This document shows, one piece after another, positions 17,983 to 30,056 of a stretch of DNA of 64,000 nucleotides. Where the stretch lies: positions 10,770,883-10,834,882 of the forward strand of contig CM119269.1 of NCBI GenBank assembly GCA_051294375.1, written 5' to 3'. The first letter of the stretch is position 1. Every line of letters begins with the position of its first letter. Below the pieces are notes generated by a model that was not told the DNA's origin, did no database searches, and was given only the letters and a program-made list of their open reading frames with translations. Origin of the DNA: Paraspadella gotoi. Taxonomy: Eukaryota > Chaetognatha. The translations under genes and the position numbers were made by a program.

Positions 17983-18792
17983 TTATCCGCGATCTGCCCC
18001 GGCCTCGTCGGCAACGTCACCCTCACCGCGCCGGCCCAGTTGAGCCGCCGGGGCGTTCATCGTCCGGCGCGGCCGATAATTGGATCCTCCGGCGGATCGT
18101 CGAAGATGAGCTTAAAAAGCTCTGGCGTCCGCAGAAGTCGATAGCCGCCCCACTGCTGCGGCAGTACGTCCTCGAGAAGAAGTAGATGTGACCGACGGCG
18201 ATGCCCATCAGATCCACTATGACGGAGTTTTCCAGAAGCAAGAGAAGGCCAGGAGCACCCATGCAGGTAAGGCGCTTGGAAGGTGAGCAGTACCGAAAAA
18301 GTTCATACGAATGAGCGGGTTACGCCGGGACCAGACATTACCAACATGATGGTGAAGGCTTGACCTAGAAAAACCTGAAATGGTGGGTGGGAAGTGGAAA
18401 TTTAGATTTCGATGATAACAGAAGCAGTCAAGAATCCTAATTGACCTGATTGGTGAAGACAGCGACGACGGTCATCAACGCTCCGCCGAAGAGGAACATG
18501 AAGAAAAAGTCGGACGTCTTCCCGCGGAAGGAATTTTCTCCAGGCATCCCGACAGTAGCGGTAAGTTGAAAATCATGTTGTAATAGGAAGTTGAAGCCGA
18601 CCGTGCGAGAAGAGGAAGTGGTGACCAGTCGCCACAGCTGCAGATGCTGAAGACCAGCGTCGGATTGAAGTAAGGCGAAACGGGGTGATGAGGTCAATGC
18701 TGAACGGCCACGTGTGACGACACAGCCGTGGCGTAGGCGCGCGTGATCGGTGGAATCTGCATGTACACTTGCTGGAAGTTTGGTTACGCCAT
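17983..18792 (-). CDS. Derlin (Derlin-2/3 type), rhomboid pseudoprotease of ERAD
   Basis: Multi-pass ER membrane protein that helps retrotranslocate misfolded proteins to the p97/VCP-proteasome route. Two exons, 18792-18446 and 18374-17983, with a 71-bp intron (CAG|GTCAAT ... TTTCAG). Visible family signatures: QQVYMQIPP after the start Met, QLWRLVT (the rhomboid-fold WR motif), GFNFLL, FRGKTSDFFFMFLFGG, FLGQAFTIMLV, VWSRRNPLIRMNFFG, LLLENSVIVDLMGIAVGH (GxxxG in the last membrane segment) and a proline/glycine-rich tail. Total coding length is about 246 codons, against about 240 usual for the family. Several indels break the frame, including a stop three codons after the ATG. The stop is uncertain: the current frame ends at 18023, while another frame gives Asn-Trp-Gly and a stop at 17983, closer to the family's p97-binding tail. 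Confidence 0.92.
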
Positions 18793-18938
18793 GCTGAGGA
18801 GCAACGGATAGTCCTGGGGCGACTAGGGAATGGAATGGTCGTTTTTCGTTGAGGCCGATTGAATTTCACTATCGTTGCGTTCGTATTCCTTGGTTACGGT
18901 AAAATGGTTGACAAGCGACGTTAATTATCACGAGGGTT

Positions 18939-18963
18939 NNNNNNNNNNNNNNNNNNNNNNNNN
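18939..18963. other. Assembly gap (25 N)
   Basis: Unknown-size gap 146 bp upstream of the Derlin ATG. It separates single-copy DNA from the repeated block, so the two sides need not be adjacent in the genome. Confidence 0.99.
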
Positions 18964-19660
18964 GAGAGATGAGAAAGAGGAGAAAGGAGAGAGAGAAAAA
19001 AAAAGTAGAGATAAAGAGAGAGAGAGAAAGAGAGTAAACAGATAGGGAGAGATTACTATCTATACTAGACAAAAAAAAAAAAAAAAAGGGAGAGATGGAA
19101 ACGAGTAGGAGAAGAGAGAAACGGTGAACTTGAATCTCGTGAAACGCGGCCCCGAATCCCTGGAGAGGATGATAGAGGAGGTGAATTGATGAAGGAGGGG
19201 TAATAGACCCGCGTCTGTCTATCACCTTATATACTGATTTCTCGGATACAATAAACATGAGTCAGAAAGTATATTTTTTCTCATTCTAAAACTTTGCTCC
19301 TCTCCTAACTTCGCCCCCTGGGGGAGCAGTTTTTTTTTGCTCCCCATAGGGGTTACCCCCAGGGGGCAGACTTTTTTTGCCCCAGGGGGCTTAAGCATTA
19401 GGGGCGCCCCTAATAGACCCAAAATGTTGGCCCCAGGGGGAACCCCTGGGGCGCCCCTGAGGCAATCCAGAGGGGGCGCCCCCTTCAATGACCATTTTTT
19501 ATTTGCTCCCCCTGGAATAGTCTGCCCCCGGGGGGGCCGCCCCTAGAGCCCACCCCCGGCGGGCGGAGGATTTGGGAGATGACATATCTCCTTTTCTTTT
19601 CATTTATTTTTTAATAACTCTAGCCAGACAACCGTTATATGCAAATGAAAAATCAATCAA
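18964..19660. repeat. Block identical to 30508-31204
   Basis: Base-for-base identical to the later block at a constant offset of 11544, ending at AATCAATCAA where one copy reads TTAG and the other TAG. It contains GA-rich DNA, a short GC patch and the GC-rich fold-back array. Both copies start directly at an N gap. Confidence 0.93.
19275..19560. repeat. GC-rich fold-back minisatellite (copy at 30819-31104)
   Basis: Degenerate units built from CCCCCAGGGGGCA, GGGGCGCCCCT and TTTTTTTGCCCC, most of them self-complementary, so the stretch can fold into many small hairpins. Open frames here encode only Gly/Pro/Leu repeats and are not taken as coding. In style it resembles the minisatellite-bodied element at 57262-57622. 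Confidence 0.8.
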
Positions 19661-20539
19661 TTAGTAATTCCATCCAAGTTTCTTTCCAGACACGACTTCT
19701 CTCTTTAAAATCACTTTTCCTCCGAATCATCCGGAATCCCTTTTTTCCATTTGGCTTTTCATTTTCCCATTTTTTCTTTCATTTTTCTCATTCCATTGTT
19801 CTCCATTTTCCTCCCTTTTTCTAATTCCCATTTTCACTATTCATTATTTTTTTCTCTTCATTTTCCATTTTCCTTTCCCTCTTTTTCTCATGTCCATTTT
19901 TCCATTTCCTTTTCTTTTTCCATTCTTTTCCTATTTTCCATTTCCCTTCCCTTTTTTCTCATTTCCATTTTTCCATTTTCCTTCCCTTTTTTCTCATTCC
20001 ATTTCCTTCTCCCCATCCATAAACTTCTCTCTCGGCTCTCTCCGCTTCTCCCTCCCGCGATCTTGTACACGGGACGATTTTTCCGTTTTTCTCGCTGTCA
20101 AAGACGGCAGTCTTCGTATAATAACCTCACTTTCGCGGAAGCGACTTACCAATTGCGTGAGGACCGAAATTGCAACACCCTCGCAATCCTTCGAAATGAG
20201 AGCGGACCCCCGCTCGCCCCTCCTTTCTTTTTTCGCCGAGTCGACTCGCTGATTTTCATGCCCACTCCTCTCTTTTCACCATCATCCCTACGGCCCGTGG
20301 CTGCATGACTATGCAGCAGCATCTTCAAGTAGTTATCGGAAATCGGGTTCTCCAGACGGTAGGAGGCGCCGAGTAGAATCAGAGGAGGCGGCCGCCGATT
20401 GAAAAGACACATCACAAATCTATGGTCGCAGGAATTGAGAAGACGAGAAAAAAAAAAGTAAGGCAATGCAGGGAGTAAGGCTGAAAGGAGAAGATGACGG
20501 AATTGCCTGAATACATGAAAAGAAGGCTATATTCGAGGA

Positions 20540-21420
20540 AAATTTAGGGAAGTCAGGGCCGAAGACAAGGGAGATGCGAAGCAGTTTAGGGAAGGATCAG
20601 GGCGAAGACAAGGGAGATGTGAGCAGATTTAGGGAGGATCAGGGCAAAGGGACAAGGGAGATTGCGGCAGTTTGGAAATCAGGCCAAGACGGAGATTGCG
20701 AAGGCTTGGAAGGATCAGGGGCAAAGACAAGGAGATTGCGAGGCATATTTAGGGAAAGAATCAGCGGCAAAGACAAGGAGATTGCGAGCAGATTTAGGGA
20801 AGGATCAGCGGCAAAGACAAGGTGAGATTGCATAGATACGAGCAGATTTGGGATAGAATCAGGGCAATAAGACAAGGGAGATTGCGAGCAGATTTTAGGG
20901 GAAGGATTCAGGGCAAAGACAAAGGAGGGATTGCCGAAGCAGATTTGGGGAAGAATCATGAGGCAAAGACAAGGGAGATTGAGAGCAGATTTAGGGAAGG
21001 ATCAGGGGCAAGACAAGGAGATTGCGAGCAGATTTGGGGAAGAAATCAGAGGCTAAAGACAAGGGAGATTGCGAGCAGATTTAGGGACGGGATCAGTCGG
21101 CAAGACAAGGGGAGATTCGCGAGGCAGATTTTAGGAAAGGATCAGGGCAAAAGACAAGGAGATTTGCGAGCAGATTTAGGAAAGGATTCAGGGCAAAGAC
21201 AAGGGAGATTGCGAGCAGATTTAGGGGAAGGATCAGGGCAAAGACAAGGGAGATTGCGAGCAAGATTTAGGAAGGATCAGGGCAAGACAAGGAGATTGCG
21301 AGCAGATTTGGGGAAGAATCAGGGCAAACAAGGGAGATGCGAAGCAGATTTAGGGAAGAGATCAGGGCAAAGACAAGGGAGGATTGCGAGGCAGATTACT
21401 AGCAGCAAGGATGAGAGCCA
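20540..21420 (+). repeat. 44-bp minisatellite, about 20 units
   Basis: Units of the GGATCAGGGCAAAGACAAGG / GATTGCGAGCAGATT family. The part 20839-21450 is identical to 32382-32993. The open frame through it is a by-product of the repeat and changes with indels, so it is not called as a protein. Confidence 0.9.
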
Positions 21421-21560
21421 AATTTACTAGAAACCAGCGGCGAAGCGAAGTGCGAAGGAGTTTGAATAATGGACGGAACTCGATGTGAGAGCGAGACTGA
21501 CGACTTGGCGACGAGAGAGAGAAAACAAAGAGAACTTTATGAAATAGCTTAATCGTCTCA

Positions 21561-21630
<70 letters not shown>

Positions 21631-21701
21631 CTGACTCGGTCGCCTCGTTCGAGTTTTAAACGGCGCCGAGAAAATGGCAACGATAGGTTGAGTTGAGTTG
21701 A

Positions 21702-21755
<54 letters not shown>

Positions 21756-22065
21756 AGAGAAAGAGAACGATTGCGTAAAAGAAGCGGAACAGTGTAGAAA
21801 ATGAGAGATAAGGTAATGATAATAGGGAAATAGAGCTGGAAGGGTAAAGGATAGAAAAAGAGGGGCGAGAGAAAGGGAGGAAATGAGAAAGAGAAGGAAC
21901 AATATCGGGAATGGGAGGGGTCGGACCAGTTAGCTCTGAACAGGAGCGAGACTATTTAGGAAAATTAAGGCCATTCCATAAATCCCTTTCCCTGCCGATT
22001 GATAAATTTCTCCTCTGGTTGACAGGAGCCAAAGCGTGATTGCCGTTAGCCTCACGCCCCCCCCC

Positions 22066-22090
22066 NNNNNNNNNNNNNNNNNNNNNNNNN
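22066..22090. other. Assembly gap (25 N)
   Basis: Unknown-size gap inside a C-homopolymer/CT tract. In the sister copy (33661-33671) the same point reads straight from poly-C into the CT tract, so nothing substantial is missing here. Confidence 0.99.
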
Positions 22091-23169
22091 TCTCTCTCTC
22101 TCTCTCTCTCTCTTCTCTCTTCTCTCTCTCTCTCTTCTCTCTCTCTCCTCTCTCTCTTCTCTCTCTCTCTCTACTCGTCTCTCTCTCAACTTTCAAGAAA
22201 GATTGAGGCTTCCATAATGTCCAGTCGCGGTGCTGAGCCTCCTATCAAGTTCAGAACCTCGTTGACAAAGGCATTAATATTTATATTTTTTTAGGGAAAA
22301 AATATTCTGATCGGATGAGGAGATTTTTATGAAGGGCCCTTTTGACCAGGGTCTTGTAGCGCGGAAAGAAAAGGAGATAGAACGGATAGATGGATTAGAT
22401 TCGATGGAAAGCCGGACTACGTGGAGCACGTAAAACGTAAACGTAAAGACCCTAATTAATGTATGATTTATTAATTGTTTTGGAATTATGGATGACATAA
22501 TTATATAGCCATAAAATTACAACAATTTGATCGATCAGTGGAGATCCCAGAGTATTTTTATCCCGGCTACCTTCAATGATCAACCGACCGTTCTTTACAT
22601 CTTTTTTGCAGTTCCCCGTCCCAGCAGATGGGCGAACCATTGCCCAACGCCCTCTGAGCATTGACCAATCGTCGGCGTTGGGGTGTGGCGGCGGGGACCT
22701 ACGATGAAACGGCATCTTGCGGACGAAAAAAAAAACAACAAAAAAACAAAAAACAAAACCAAAACAAAAACAATTAAAAAACAAAAAAAGTAACGACTCT
22801 AATAAAAGGAAAACAGAAAAAAAAAAATTAGGAAAAACCCAACAAAAAAAAAATCCAAAAGCGGAAGAGACGATAAAAAGCAATCTACGACTACGACGAA
22901 AGGAAAAAGTGGAGATTTTAATTAAGAGTTTATCTCATCGCTCAGTTTTACCCGTTTATCCATTTATCGTTTATGAATGCGCGCGTTGAGGCATACGAAC
23001 TCCCAGGTGGTTTGAGTAAGAAAAAAGGTTGTCGCGGTACCAGTTGCGACGTAATTTATTGAGTTGCATGATTAAAAATAATTGATTAAAAGTTGAAAAA
23101 AAAAAATCATTTCTCATTTTCTGTTAAACGTACACTTAAGATGGTCACGTTGCGTCGTATTTTCCATCG
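22091..23169. repeat. Block identical to 33671-34749
   Basis: About 1.08 kb with no visible difference at a constant offset of 11580, after which the copies diverge by indels. A third, noisy version lies at 28615-29530. It contains a CT tract, a GC patch (22600-22720) with CCAAT-like boxes beside a good acceptor-like TTTTTTGCAG, and an A/C-rich tract. No gene can be assigned. Confidence 0.93.
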
Positions 23170-23714
23170 AATTGATTACTTTATTTTCGGCTTCAAAAAA
23201 CCTTTCAATTAAAAAAAAAAAAACATTTTTATGTATTTCCGGGTTTATAACGAGATTTCCTTTGCACATGCTACAGTACAAAAAGATTAGGCACAAATAG
23301 CATCTTTATTACGATAATTAAATAGTGAATATTTTTTTTAACTCCTCTAAAAATCAGAAAAAATTTTGAATCGTAACTTCTTGAAAAAAAATTTGAATGA
23401 AAATTAAACTTACAGTAAATTCACATACACGTTGATTTAATTTTATTTCCAAAAAGCGATTTGGGAAGAAATAGTTCTGGAGAGGTTAATGTGTTCGACG
23501 ATTTTGTTTTTGAAAATCGGAGAAGTGGAGAGTGGAACAGCTGCATAGGCGATCACTAGCAGTAGTAGGGGTGATTAAGTCGTGATTGGATGGAAAATAA
23601 AAATGGCGGGAAATTGGACGGGATGAGAACTATTCGATTGACATAGATTATAGAGATGGTATGATATGAACTAGTTGAACACTGAAGACTGAAGTGAGTT
23701 TGGAGAGATATTAT

Positions 23715-23900
23715 TGCGCTCGGGAAGGAGGAAAGGAGAAAAGATTGAGGCTCAAGAAGGAGGAAGGAGGAAGGAGAAAAGGAGAAAGATTGAGGCTCAG
23801 AAGGAGGAATGAGGAAAGGAGGAAGGATTGAGGCTCAAGAAGGAGGAAGGAGCGAAAGGAGAAAAGATGAGCTCAAGAGGAGGAAGGAGAAAGTGAGAAA
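23715..23900. repeat. About 36-bp purine minisatellite (copy at 35300-35490)
   Basis: Units of the form AGGAGGAAGGAGAAAAGATT followed by GAGGCTCAAGA, four to five repeats with length variation, then a (GA)n tract at 23985-24035. Confidence 0.85.
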
Positions 23901-23982
23901 AAAGAATGAGGCCTCAAGAGGCCCGACGAGGACGAAGGACGATGACAAGAGGTGAGAGGACAACCAAAGATATATCAAAAGG

Positions 23983-24038
<56 letters not shown>

Positions 24039-24267
24039 AGAGAGGGAGATGGTGAGAAGGGTTCGCGGCCAGGTCAAGCGAGAGCGGTCAAGTAAAACGA
24101 TAGGAATCAGGTCAGTTCAAAAGGTCAAAGGTCATTTGATCAGCAGGTAACGCAAGGACCCTAAACGGTAACGGAAAAATCGGGGTAACACGGTAAAGCG
24201 AGAACATGACGCAAAAGCGATTCCTCTCTCTTCTTTCTCTCTCTCTCTCTCCTCTCTTCTTCTCTCT

Positions 24268-24301
<34 letters not shown>

Positions 24302-24389
24302 TCATCTCTCTCTCTCTCTCTCTCTCGTCCACCTTTCGATTTTCTACTTACTATAAAATTTTTCGCCGATATTTATTCGGTCGGTCTGA

Positions 24390-24535
24390 ATTTGCGCTAC
24401 GAGCGATCACGTCGACCCAAGACGACGAGTCGGAAGCTGAATTTCGTCTACACGAGCGATTCACGTCGACAGACGCGAGTCGGAAGCTGAATTTCGGCTA
24501 CCGAGCGATTCACGTCGACCAGACGCGAATTCGGA
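24390..24535. repeat. 52-bp minisatellite with CACGTCGAC core (copy at 35940-36060)
   Basis: Three units of GAGCGATTCACGTCGAC, then AGTCGGAAGCTGAATTTCG, then CTAC. The core contains the palindrome GTCGAC. About two and a half units remain in the sister copy. Confidence 0.85.
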
Positions 24536-26199
24536 GCTAGAAATGACATCATTAGATAGTAATAATACTAACATATACGCTTACAATGCACAAAAATATG
24601 ATAAGAAGAGTCTTCATTCTTTATCAATATCTTATCAATTTTCTTTTTCGAATTCAAACACGTCTAGATTTGATAAATTGCAATTGAGGAAATTACGTTC
24701 AATACTGCATAAGTGCCATAATATATGGGACTAAGTGAAATATCTATTTTGTATGCAGTGAAACATGCAAGTTTGAAAACGTTCTATGCCCGAATAACCA
24801 ACCTCTTTGCTCACTTGCTACTGGGACTAAAGAAAGTGAAAAGGGAGCATCGAGCTAAGGGAAAGAAAAAATTAAATGAATGTCTTTTGTTACGAAAAGA
24901 AATTTGTGGTTGTTATGATAATGAGATGGGCGGTGCGGGAAATAAGATTGAAATGAGAAAACTCTCTTGAAATTGAAAAGAAGAAAATGAAGAAAGAAAG
25001 AAAAGATTAGAAAGAAGAAAAAGAAAGAAAGATATAAGAAAGAAAAGAACGCAGATTAGAAAAGCGAAAGATAGATGGTAAGTCGGAGGAACTAAAAATC
25101 TCAATAAAGTAGGAGAATAATGTTGGCGGAAAATAGAAAAGGAAATGAAAGGAAGCGCCTGGTGATGAAGCTCTGAAAGAAAAGTGAGCGGAGAGAGGCG
25201 GACAAGAAAACCAGTTTTGCATGACTGCGTAGTTTAAAATCATTGTAATAATGTAATACCTAAAAATTAATGTTAACCTAATTAGCCGAAAAAAATATTT
25301 TTCATAATTTTAAAATATGATGTATTGAAAATTTCAGTTGAACTTTCGTTTGTTGCCTTTATAGAAAAAAAAAATTGTTGTTAACAAAACCAACGATTTT
25401 TGTTTGTTGTTTGTTTGTTTGTTAACTAGCAATACTTTGTTTTTCTCATCTAAATATATTCTTTAGAAATGATTTTAATTTAGGCTGAACGAATAATTAG
25501 ACATTAAATCATTACATTAATCAATATATATTGTGGAAAGACAAAGATTAAAAATAATTATAGTATACAAAGTTGATTCTTGGTATTTCTAGGAATTATT
25601 GCCGTTCAAGGTCCACCGTTATCGCTACACGCTGAAAGAGAGAGGGATAAAAAAAATAAAACGAAAAAATTAAAAAAGAAATAAAAAAATAGGAAAAGAG
25701 AAATTACATTAGTCGCAGAAATGATTCACTGGCGTTTCATTAAAAGAGAAGAATTTTCGCTCTTTTCATTTTGTGTTACCGACATCGAAAAAAATGGGAG
25801 GGAATTCATTCTGAAAACTACGTATTCCAATATTTATTTTAATAAACGGGATGACGGTTTTTCGCCCAGGGAAATGTAGGTCTGACAGCCAATAGAAGAC
25901 CGCGTGAATTAACATTTGAAACTGGATGCAAGACAAACATTCCGATTGAGGGTCCAGAGGGCACAAATTGGATTGGTTGCGGGATAATTCTGAACATTTT
26001 TGTAATTGTGTGCAATTCCGTTTTTGTTTTTATTTATACAAAAGTGAAATCAACGTAAAATAATTTCTGGTCTCAGCGTTAGTACAACACTATAAATAAC
26101 GAAATTTCCGTCTTTTATACAATTTCATGGAAAGGATCAAAACCACTCAAAAACCACCTAAATCTCTTCCAAATATCTACTCCTCTCCCCAACGGTCAT

Positions 26200-26470
26200 T
26201 TCCTTCCCCTCGCGCGCGGGGCTATTTAAGGAGGCCATTAACGCTTATTTTCATACATTTTTGCTCCCCTGCCGCCGCCGCTACCACCGCCGCGTCGCCG
26301 CGCCACCCGCCCTCCTCCTCATGAAAACCCCTGGGTTCTGGCGGGTCAAGGTCCCTCCGGATTCCGCGAGGGGCAAAGCGAATTCCAAAATCGGGGATCG
26401 CATAAATTTTCTTTCCGCGTAAATATTTTTCGGGAAAATCCTTGACGGTTCGAAACCGAACGACTCGAAT
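26200..26470. other. GC-rich island in the repeated locus (copy at 37690-37945)
   Basis: Sharp rise in GC and CpG after an AT-rich stretch, with CCGCCGCCG runs and a short open frame from an ATG at 26321 (34 codons) that is broken by indels in the sister copy. It could be a promoter/first-exon region for the exon-like stretches downstream. No TATA box is visible. Confidence 0.35.
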
Positions 26471-26799
26471 CATCAAAGAACATTTTTTACGAATATTAAT
26501 TTTTTTTCTTTTCGTATTCCAGGTCTGATATATTATAAACTGTAGTTGTAAAATGCTTCCGCTCGATTTGTGATCGCGTCTCGACATAGAAGATTAAAAA
26601 TAAATCGTTTAGGTCTTATTTAAACGTTTAATGAATTTGGGTTTTCAGGACAATTGAAACGGGAACCTTTCCAAGAGTTCATTAGGAGCTTGTGTGTTCG
26701 TGTTCAGTTATAGCTTCAATCAACATTATGATAACCGTATTAATGATGTTTGTCCAGATAACCATTACTAAATGATACCGGCACCAATAGACATCACCT

Positions 26800-26985
26800 A
26801 AAAAAGGGGGTGCCAGCGATGCCATGGATATGCCGAAGATGCCGCAGATGCCACCGTTCCGTCATCTGTTTGAAGAAATTGGCGACTGACTTCAATTCTT
26901 CCAAAACAATGTCTCGACTACAGACGTGGAAAGACCGCGTGCCAACTGCTAATGGATCCGAGTTCGGGCGAAAAACAAGGGTCTC
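26800..26985 (+). CDS. Exon-like stretch, unrecognised acidic protein (copy 38256-38443)
   Basis: In the sister copy the frame reads PAQPTSPEKGGASDAMDTED, then AADATVP and MALTQFFQNEFSTTDVERPR. This copy shows the same residues interrupted by indels. The acidic, Ser/Pro/Asp-rich composition looks like a real protein tail. A short upstream stretch after a TTTTCAG acceptor (KREPFQEFIRSLC, 26650-26710 and 38113-38170) and a downstream one ending EEKKRQKATATVG-stop (38555-38598) may belong to the same gene. I do not recognise the family and propose no function. Confidence 0.35.
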
Positions 26986-27179
26986 CTTCTTCCCTTTCTC
27001 TTTCTCCTCTCGCTCTCTCTCTTTCTCTCTCTTCTCGCTCTCTATTCCTCCCGTCCTTTATCCATTAAACTTAATGATTTCTCCGACAACACAGTTTCAG
27101 AAGAGAAAAAGCGTCAAAGAAAAGCACGGCAACCGTTGGGTAGCCATAACTTTTTTGAAAAGCCAATTAAAACTGCCTC

Positions 27180-27180
27180 T

Positions 27181-27234
<54 letters not shown>

Positions 27235-27255
27235 CTCTCTCCTCTCTCTCTCTCC

Positions 27256-27324
<69 letters not shown>

Positions 27325-27325
27325 T
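27180..27325. repeat. (CT)n microsatellite block
   Basis: Long CT tract with CTCC and TTC interruptions. The sister copy (38630-38705) is about half as long, so the length is either polymorphic or misassembled. Confidence 0.95.
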
Positions 27326-28075
27326 GTGCCAATACATTTAAATCCCGTCGCCCCGTCTTCCTCCTTCTCCTTTTTTTTGCTTCTCTCTTTTCTTGTCTTT
27401 CCTTACGGAAGTCAACTATGAATAGAAAAAAAGGGAGGAAAGAAAAGAAAATCGTTAAAATCAATGAGACTGATTAGCATCGCCATCTTTACGCCACCTC
27501 CGGACCGGATGGCAGGACGAGAGAGGACGATGAGGACGGAATAGAGAGGCGAGAATTCCGATGAGAGGAAGGTGGAGGTACTGCGATGGGAGAGAAGGGA
27601 AGGTTTTTTTTTAGTATTTTGCTTTTTAGGCCTCTGCGTTTTTTTTTTATTCGATTCGTGGAATTTCTCGCAGTTTAAAATGTTAAAAAATTAATGTCTT
27701 GATATCGATTTCGATATAAACGTACAAAAAGGTTTAAAAATATTTCGAATGAGAGAGAGACGAGAGAAAAAAAAAGAACGTCCATTTTCTGTCTCCTCGT
27801 ACGAATTTAAAAAAAAAAAGACTAGAATATTTTGACATAAATTTTCCTCTCGATCTTTTTTCCCATCCTGTCGAATGAACAATCAAATGCCCATTGGCTG
27901 CTGAGGACCGCCATCTGGCTCGAATCGATGTCCGGGGAAATAGGCGGAGGGGACAGACCGGCGGTGAGGACCGGTTGAGGACAGGCCAGGGAAAGATGAG
28001 TTTCACAGGAAAACGAGGATCCGGTTTTAGTTGAGCAGAACAGTCACAATCTGGCAAGTATTACGCCGTCCAAAA

Positions 28076-28120
28076 GGCGCAGTTTGAACTGGCTATAAGG
28101 CGGACAGTTTCAACTGCGCC
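28076..28120. repeat. Inverted repeat (hairpin) in single-copy spacer
   Basis: GGCGCAGTTTGAACTG is followed 13 bp later by CAGTTTCAACTGCGCC: 16-bp arms with one shifted T. It starts a 500-bp single-copy stretch (28076-28575) that also holds a two-unit tandem repeat (GGGGAATCCC ... GAAGCCCT at 28165 and 28238) and AT-rich DNA. Confidence 0.65.
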
Positions 28121-28592
28121 CTCTTTCTGTTCACGAAAACTGTCTTCTTTTCCCCTGTTTTAGGGAATCCCCACCACTATTTTTTTATGGGGATTAACAT
28201 TGAAGCCCTCAGCATTTTATCCACAGCGGGGAATCCCGCCACTTATTTTTGATGTGGATTGACATTTTGAAGCCCTATCCCCGGCCTCGAATCACAAATC
28301 TGTTCATATTAGGCAGTCTTGTTATAAATATATTTTAACTAAAACATAAAAAAAAATATTTAATGATCCTAATTTAATATAATTAATATATTTTGCTTGC
28401 ATGGATGAGGAATAGATTCGATCTTTGCATTACCAAAAAAAAATTGAATGTTTAGTAGAAATTAATAATTTATTTCATAATATTAGCAAACAGTTACTTC
28501 GAAGGCTTTCTGTTTTTCTTCTAGTACAAACATAAATGAAAAAAATTTGTATCTATTAGGTTCACATAAAACTTGCTTCACATCTCTCTCTT

Positions 28593-28614
<22 letters not shown>

Positions 28615-28633
<19 letters not shown>

Positions 28634-30056
28634 TTTCAAGAAGATTGAGCTCCATAAGTCAGTCGCGGTGCTGAGCCTCCTATCAAGTTCAGAACCTCCG
28701 TTGACAAAGGATTAATATTATATTTTTTTAGGGAAAAAAATATTCTGATCGGAGAGGGAAGATTTTATGAAGGCCTTTGACCAGGGTGTAGCGGGAAAGA
28801 AAAGGAGATAGAACGGATAGATGGATAGATCGATGGAAAGCCGGACGTACGTGGAAGCACGTAAACGTAAACGTAAGACCCAATAATGTATATTATAATT
28901 GTTTGAATAGGATGACATAATTATATAGCATAAAAAGTACAACAATTTGATCGATCAGTGGAGATCCAGAGTATTTTTATCCCGGCTACCTTCAATGATC
29001 CAACCCGACCGTTCTTACATCTTTTTTGCAGTTCCCCGTCCCCAGCAGATGGCGAACCATTGCCAACGCCCTCTGAGCATTGACAATCGTCGGCGTTGGG
29101 GCGTCGTGCGGCGGGGGACCTACGATGAACGGCATCTTGCGGACGAAAAAAAAACAACAAAAAACAAAAAACAAAACCAAAACAAAACAATTTAAAAAAC
29201 AAAAAAAGTAACGACTCTAATAAAGAAACAGAAAAAAAAAATTAGAAAAGACCCAAAAAAAAAAAAATATCCAAAAAGCGGAAGAGACGATAAAAAGCAA
29301 AGCTACGACGACGACGAAAGAAAAGCGGAGATTTTAAATAAGAGTCTATCTCTCGCTCAGTTTTACCGTTTATCATTTATCGTTTATGAATGGCGCGTTG
29401 AGGCAACGAACTCAGGTGGTTTGAGTAAGAAAAAAAGGTTGTCGCGGTACCAGTTGCGACGTAATTTATTGAATCATTCTCATTTCGTTTAAACGTACAC
29501 TTAAGAGGTCACGTTGCGTCGTATTTTCCATCGAATTGATACTTTATTTTCGGCTTCAAACCTTTCAATTAAAAAAAAAAAAAACATTTTTATGTATTTC
29601 CGGTTAATAACGAGATTTCCTTTGCACATGTACAGTACAAAAGATAGGCACAAATAGCATCTTTATTACGTTAATTAAATTAGTGAATATTTTTTACTCC
29701 CTCTAAAAATGCAGAAAAATTTTGAATCGTTAACTCTGAAATAAAAATGTGAAATGAAAATTAAACTTACAGTAATTCACATACACGTGATTTAATTTTA
29801 TTTCCAAAAGCGGTTTGGGAATAAATAAGTGCTGGAGAGGTTAATGTGTTCGACGGAGTTTGAAAATCGGAGAAGTGGAGTGTGGAACAGCTGCATAGGC
29901 GATCACTAGCAGTAGTAGGGGTGATAAGTCGTGATAGGATGGAAAATAAAAATGGCGGGAAATGGAGGGATGAGAAACTATTCGATTGACAAAAATTATA
30001 TAGATTAAAGAGATTGGATGATGAACAGTTGAACACTGAAGACTATCTCTCTTCCT
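28615..30056. repeat. Third, partial copy of the 22190-23690 segment
   Basis: Collinear with 22190-23690 and 33770-35270 but with an indel every 10-30 bases, so it looks like an unpolished read. It ends abruptly at a 451-N gap after ACTGAAGACT. Confidence 0.9.

Larger units (their letters stand above)
19590..28075. repeat. Repeated locus, copy 1
   Basis: Collinear with 31130-39395 over about 8.5 kb, with a single-base indel every few tens of bases except in blocks of exact identity. Order in both: purine/pyrimidine minisatellite, 44-bp minisatellite, GA/CT tracts, GC patch with poly-A/C tract, about 36-bp GGAGGAAGG minisatellite, CT tracts, 52-bp CACGTCGAC minisatellite, AT-rich region, GC patch, exon-like stretch. 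The noise pattern suggests two haplotypes or two unmerged reads of one locus rather than a true segmental duplication. Confidence 0.9.

Noticed and set aside
19222-19488. Gly/Pro/Leu-rich frame of 88 codons, repeated at 30766-31032
   Set aside because: Translation of the GC-rich fold-back array; no protein family features.
20822-21430. 202-codon frame rich in Arg/Asp/Gly/Lys, repeated identically at 32425-32973
   Set aside because: It is the translation of the 44-bp minisatellite. Identity between copies comes from re-used assembly sequence, and other copies of the array break the frame.
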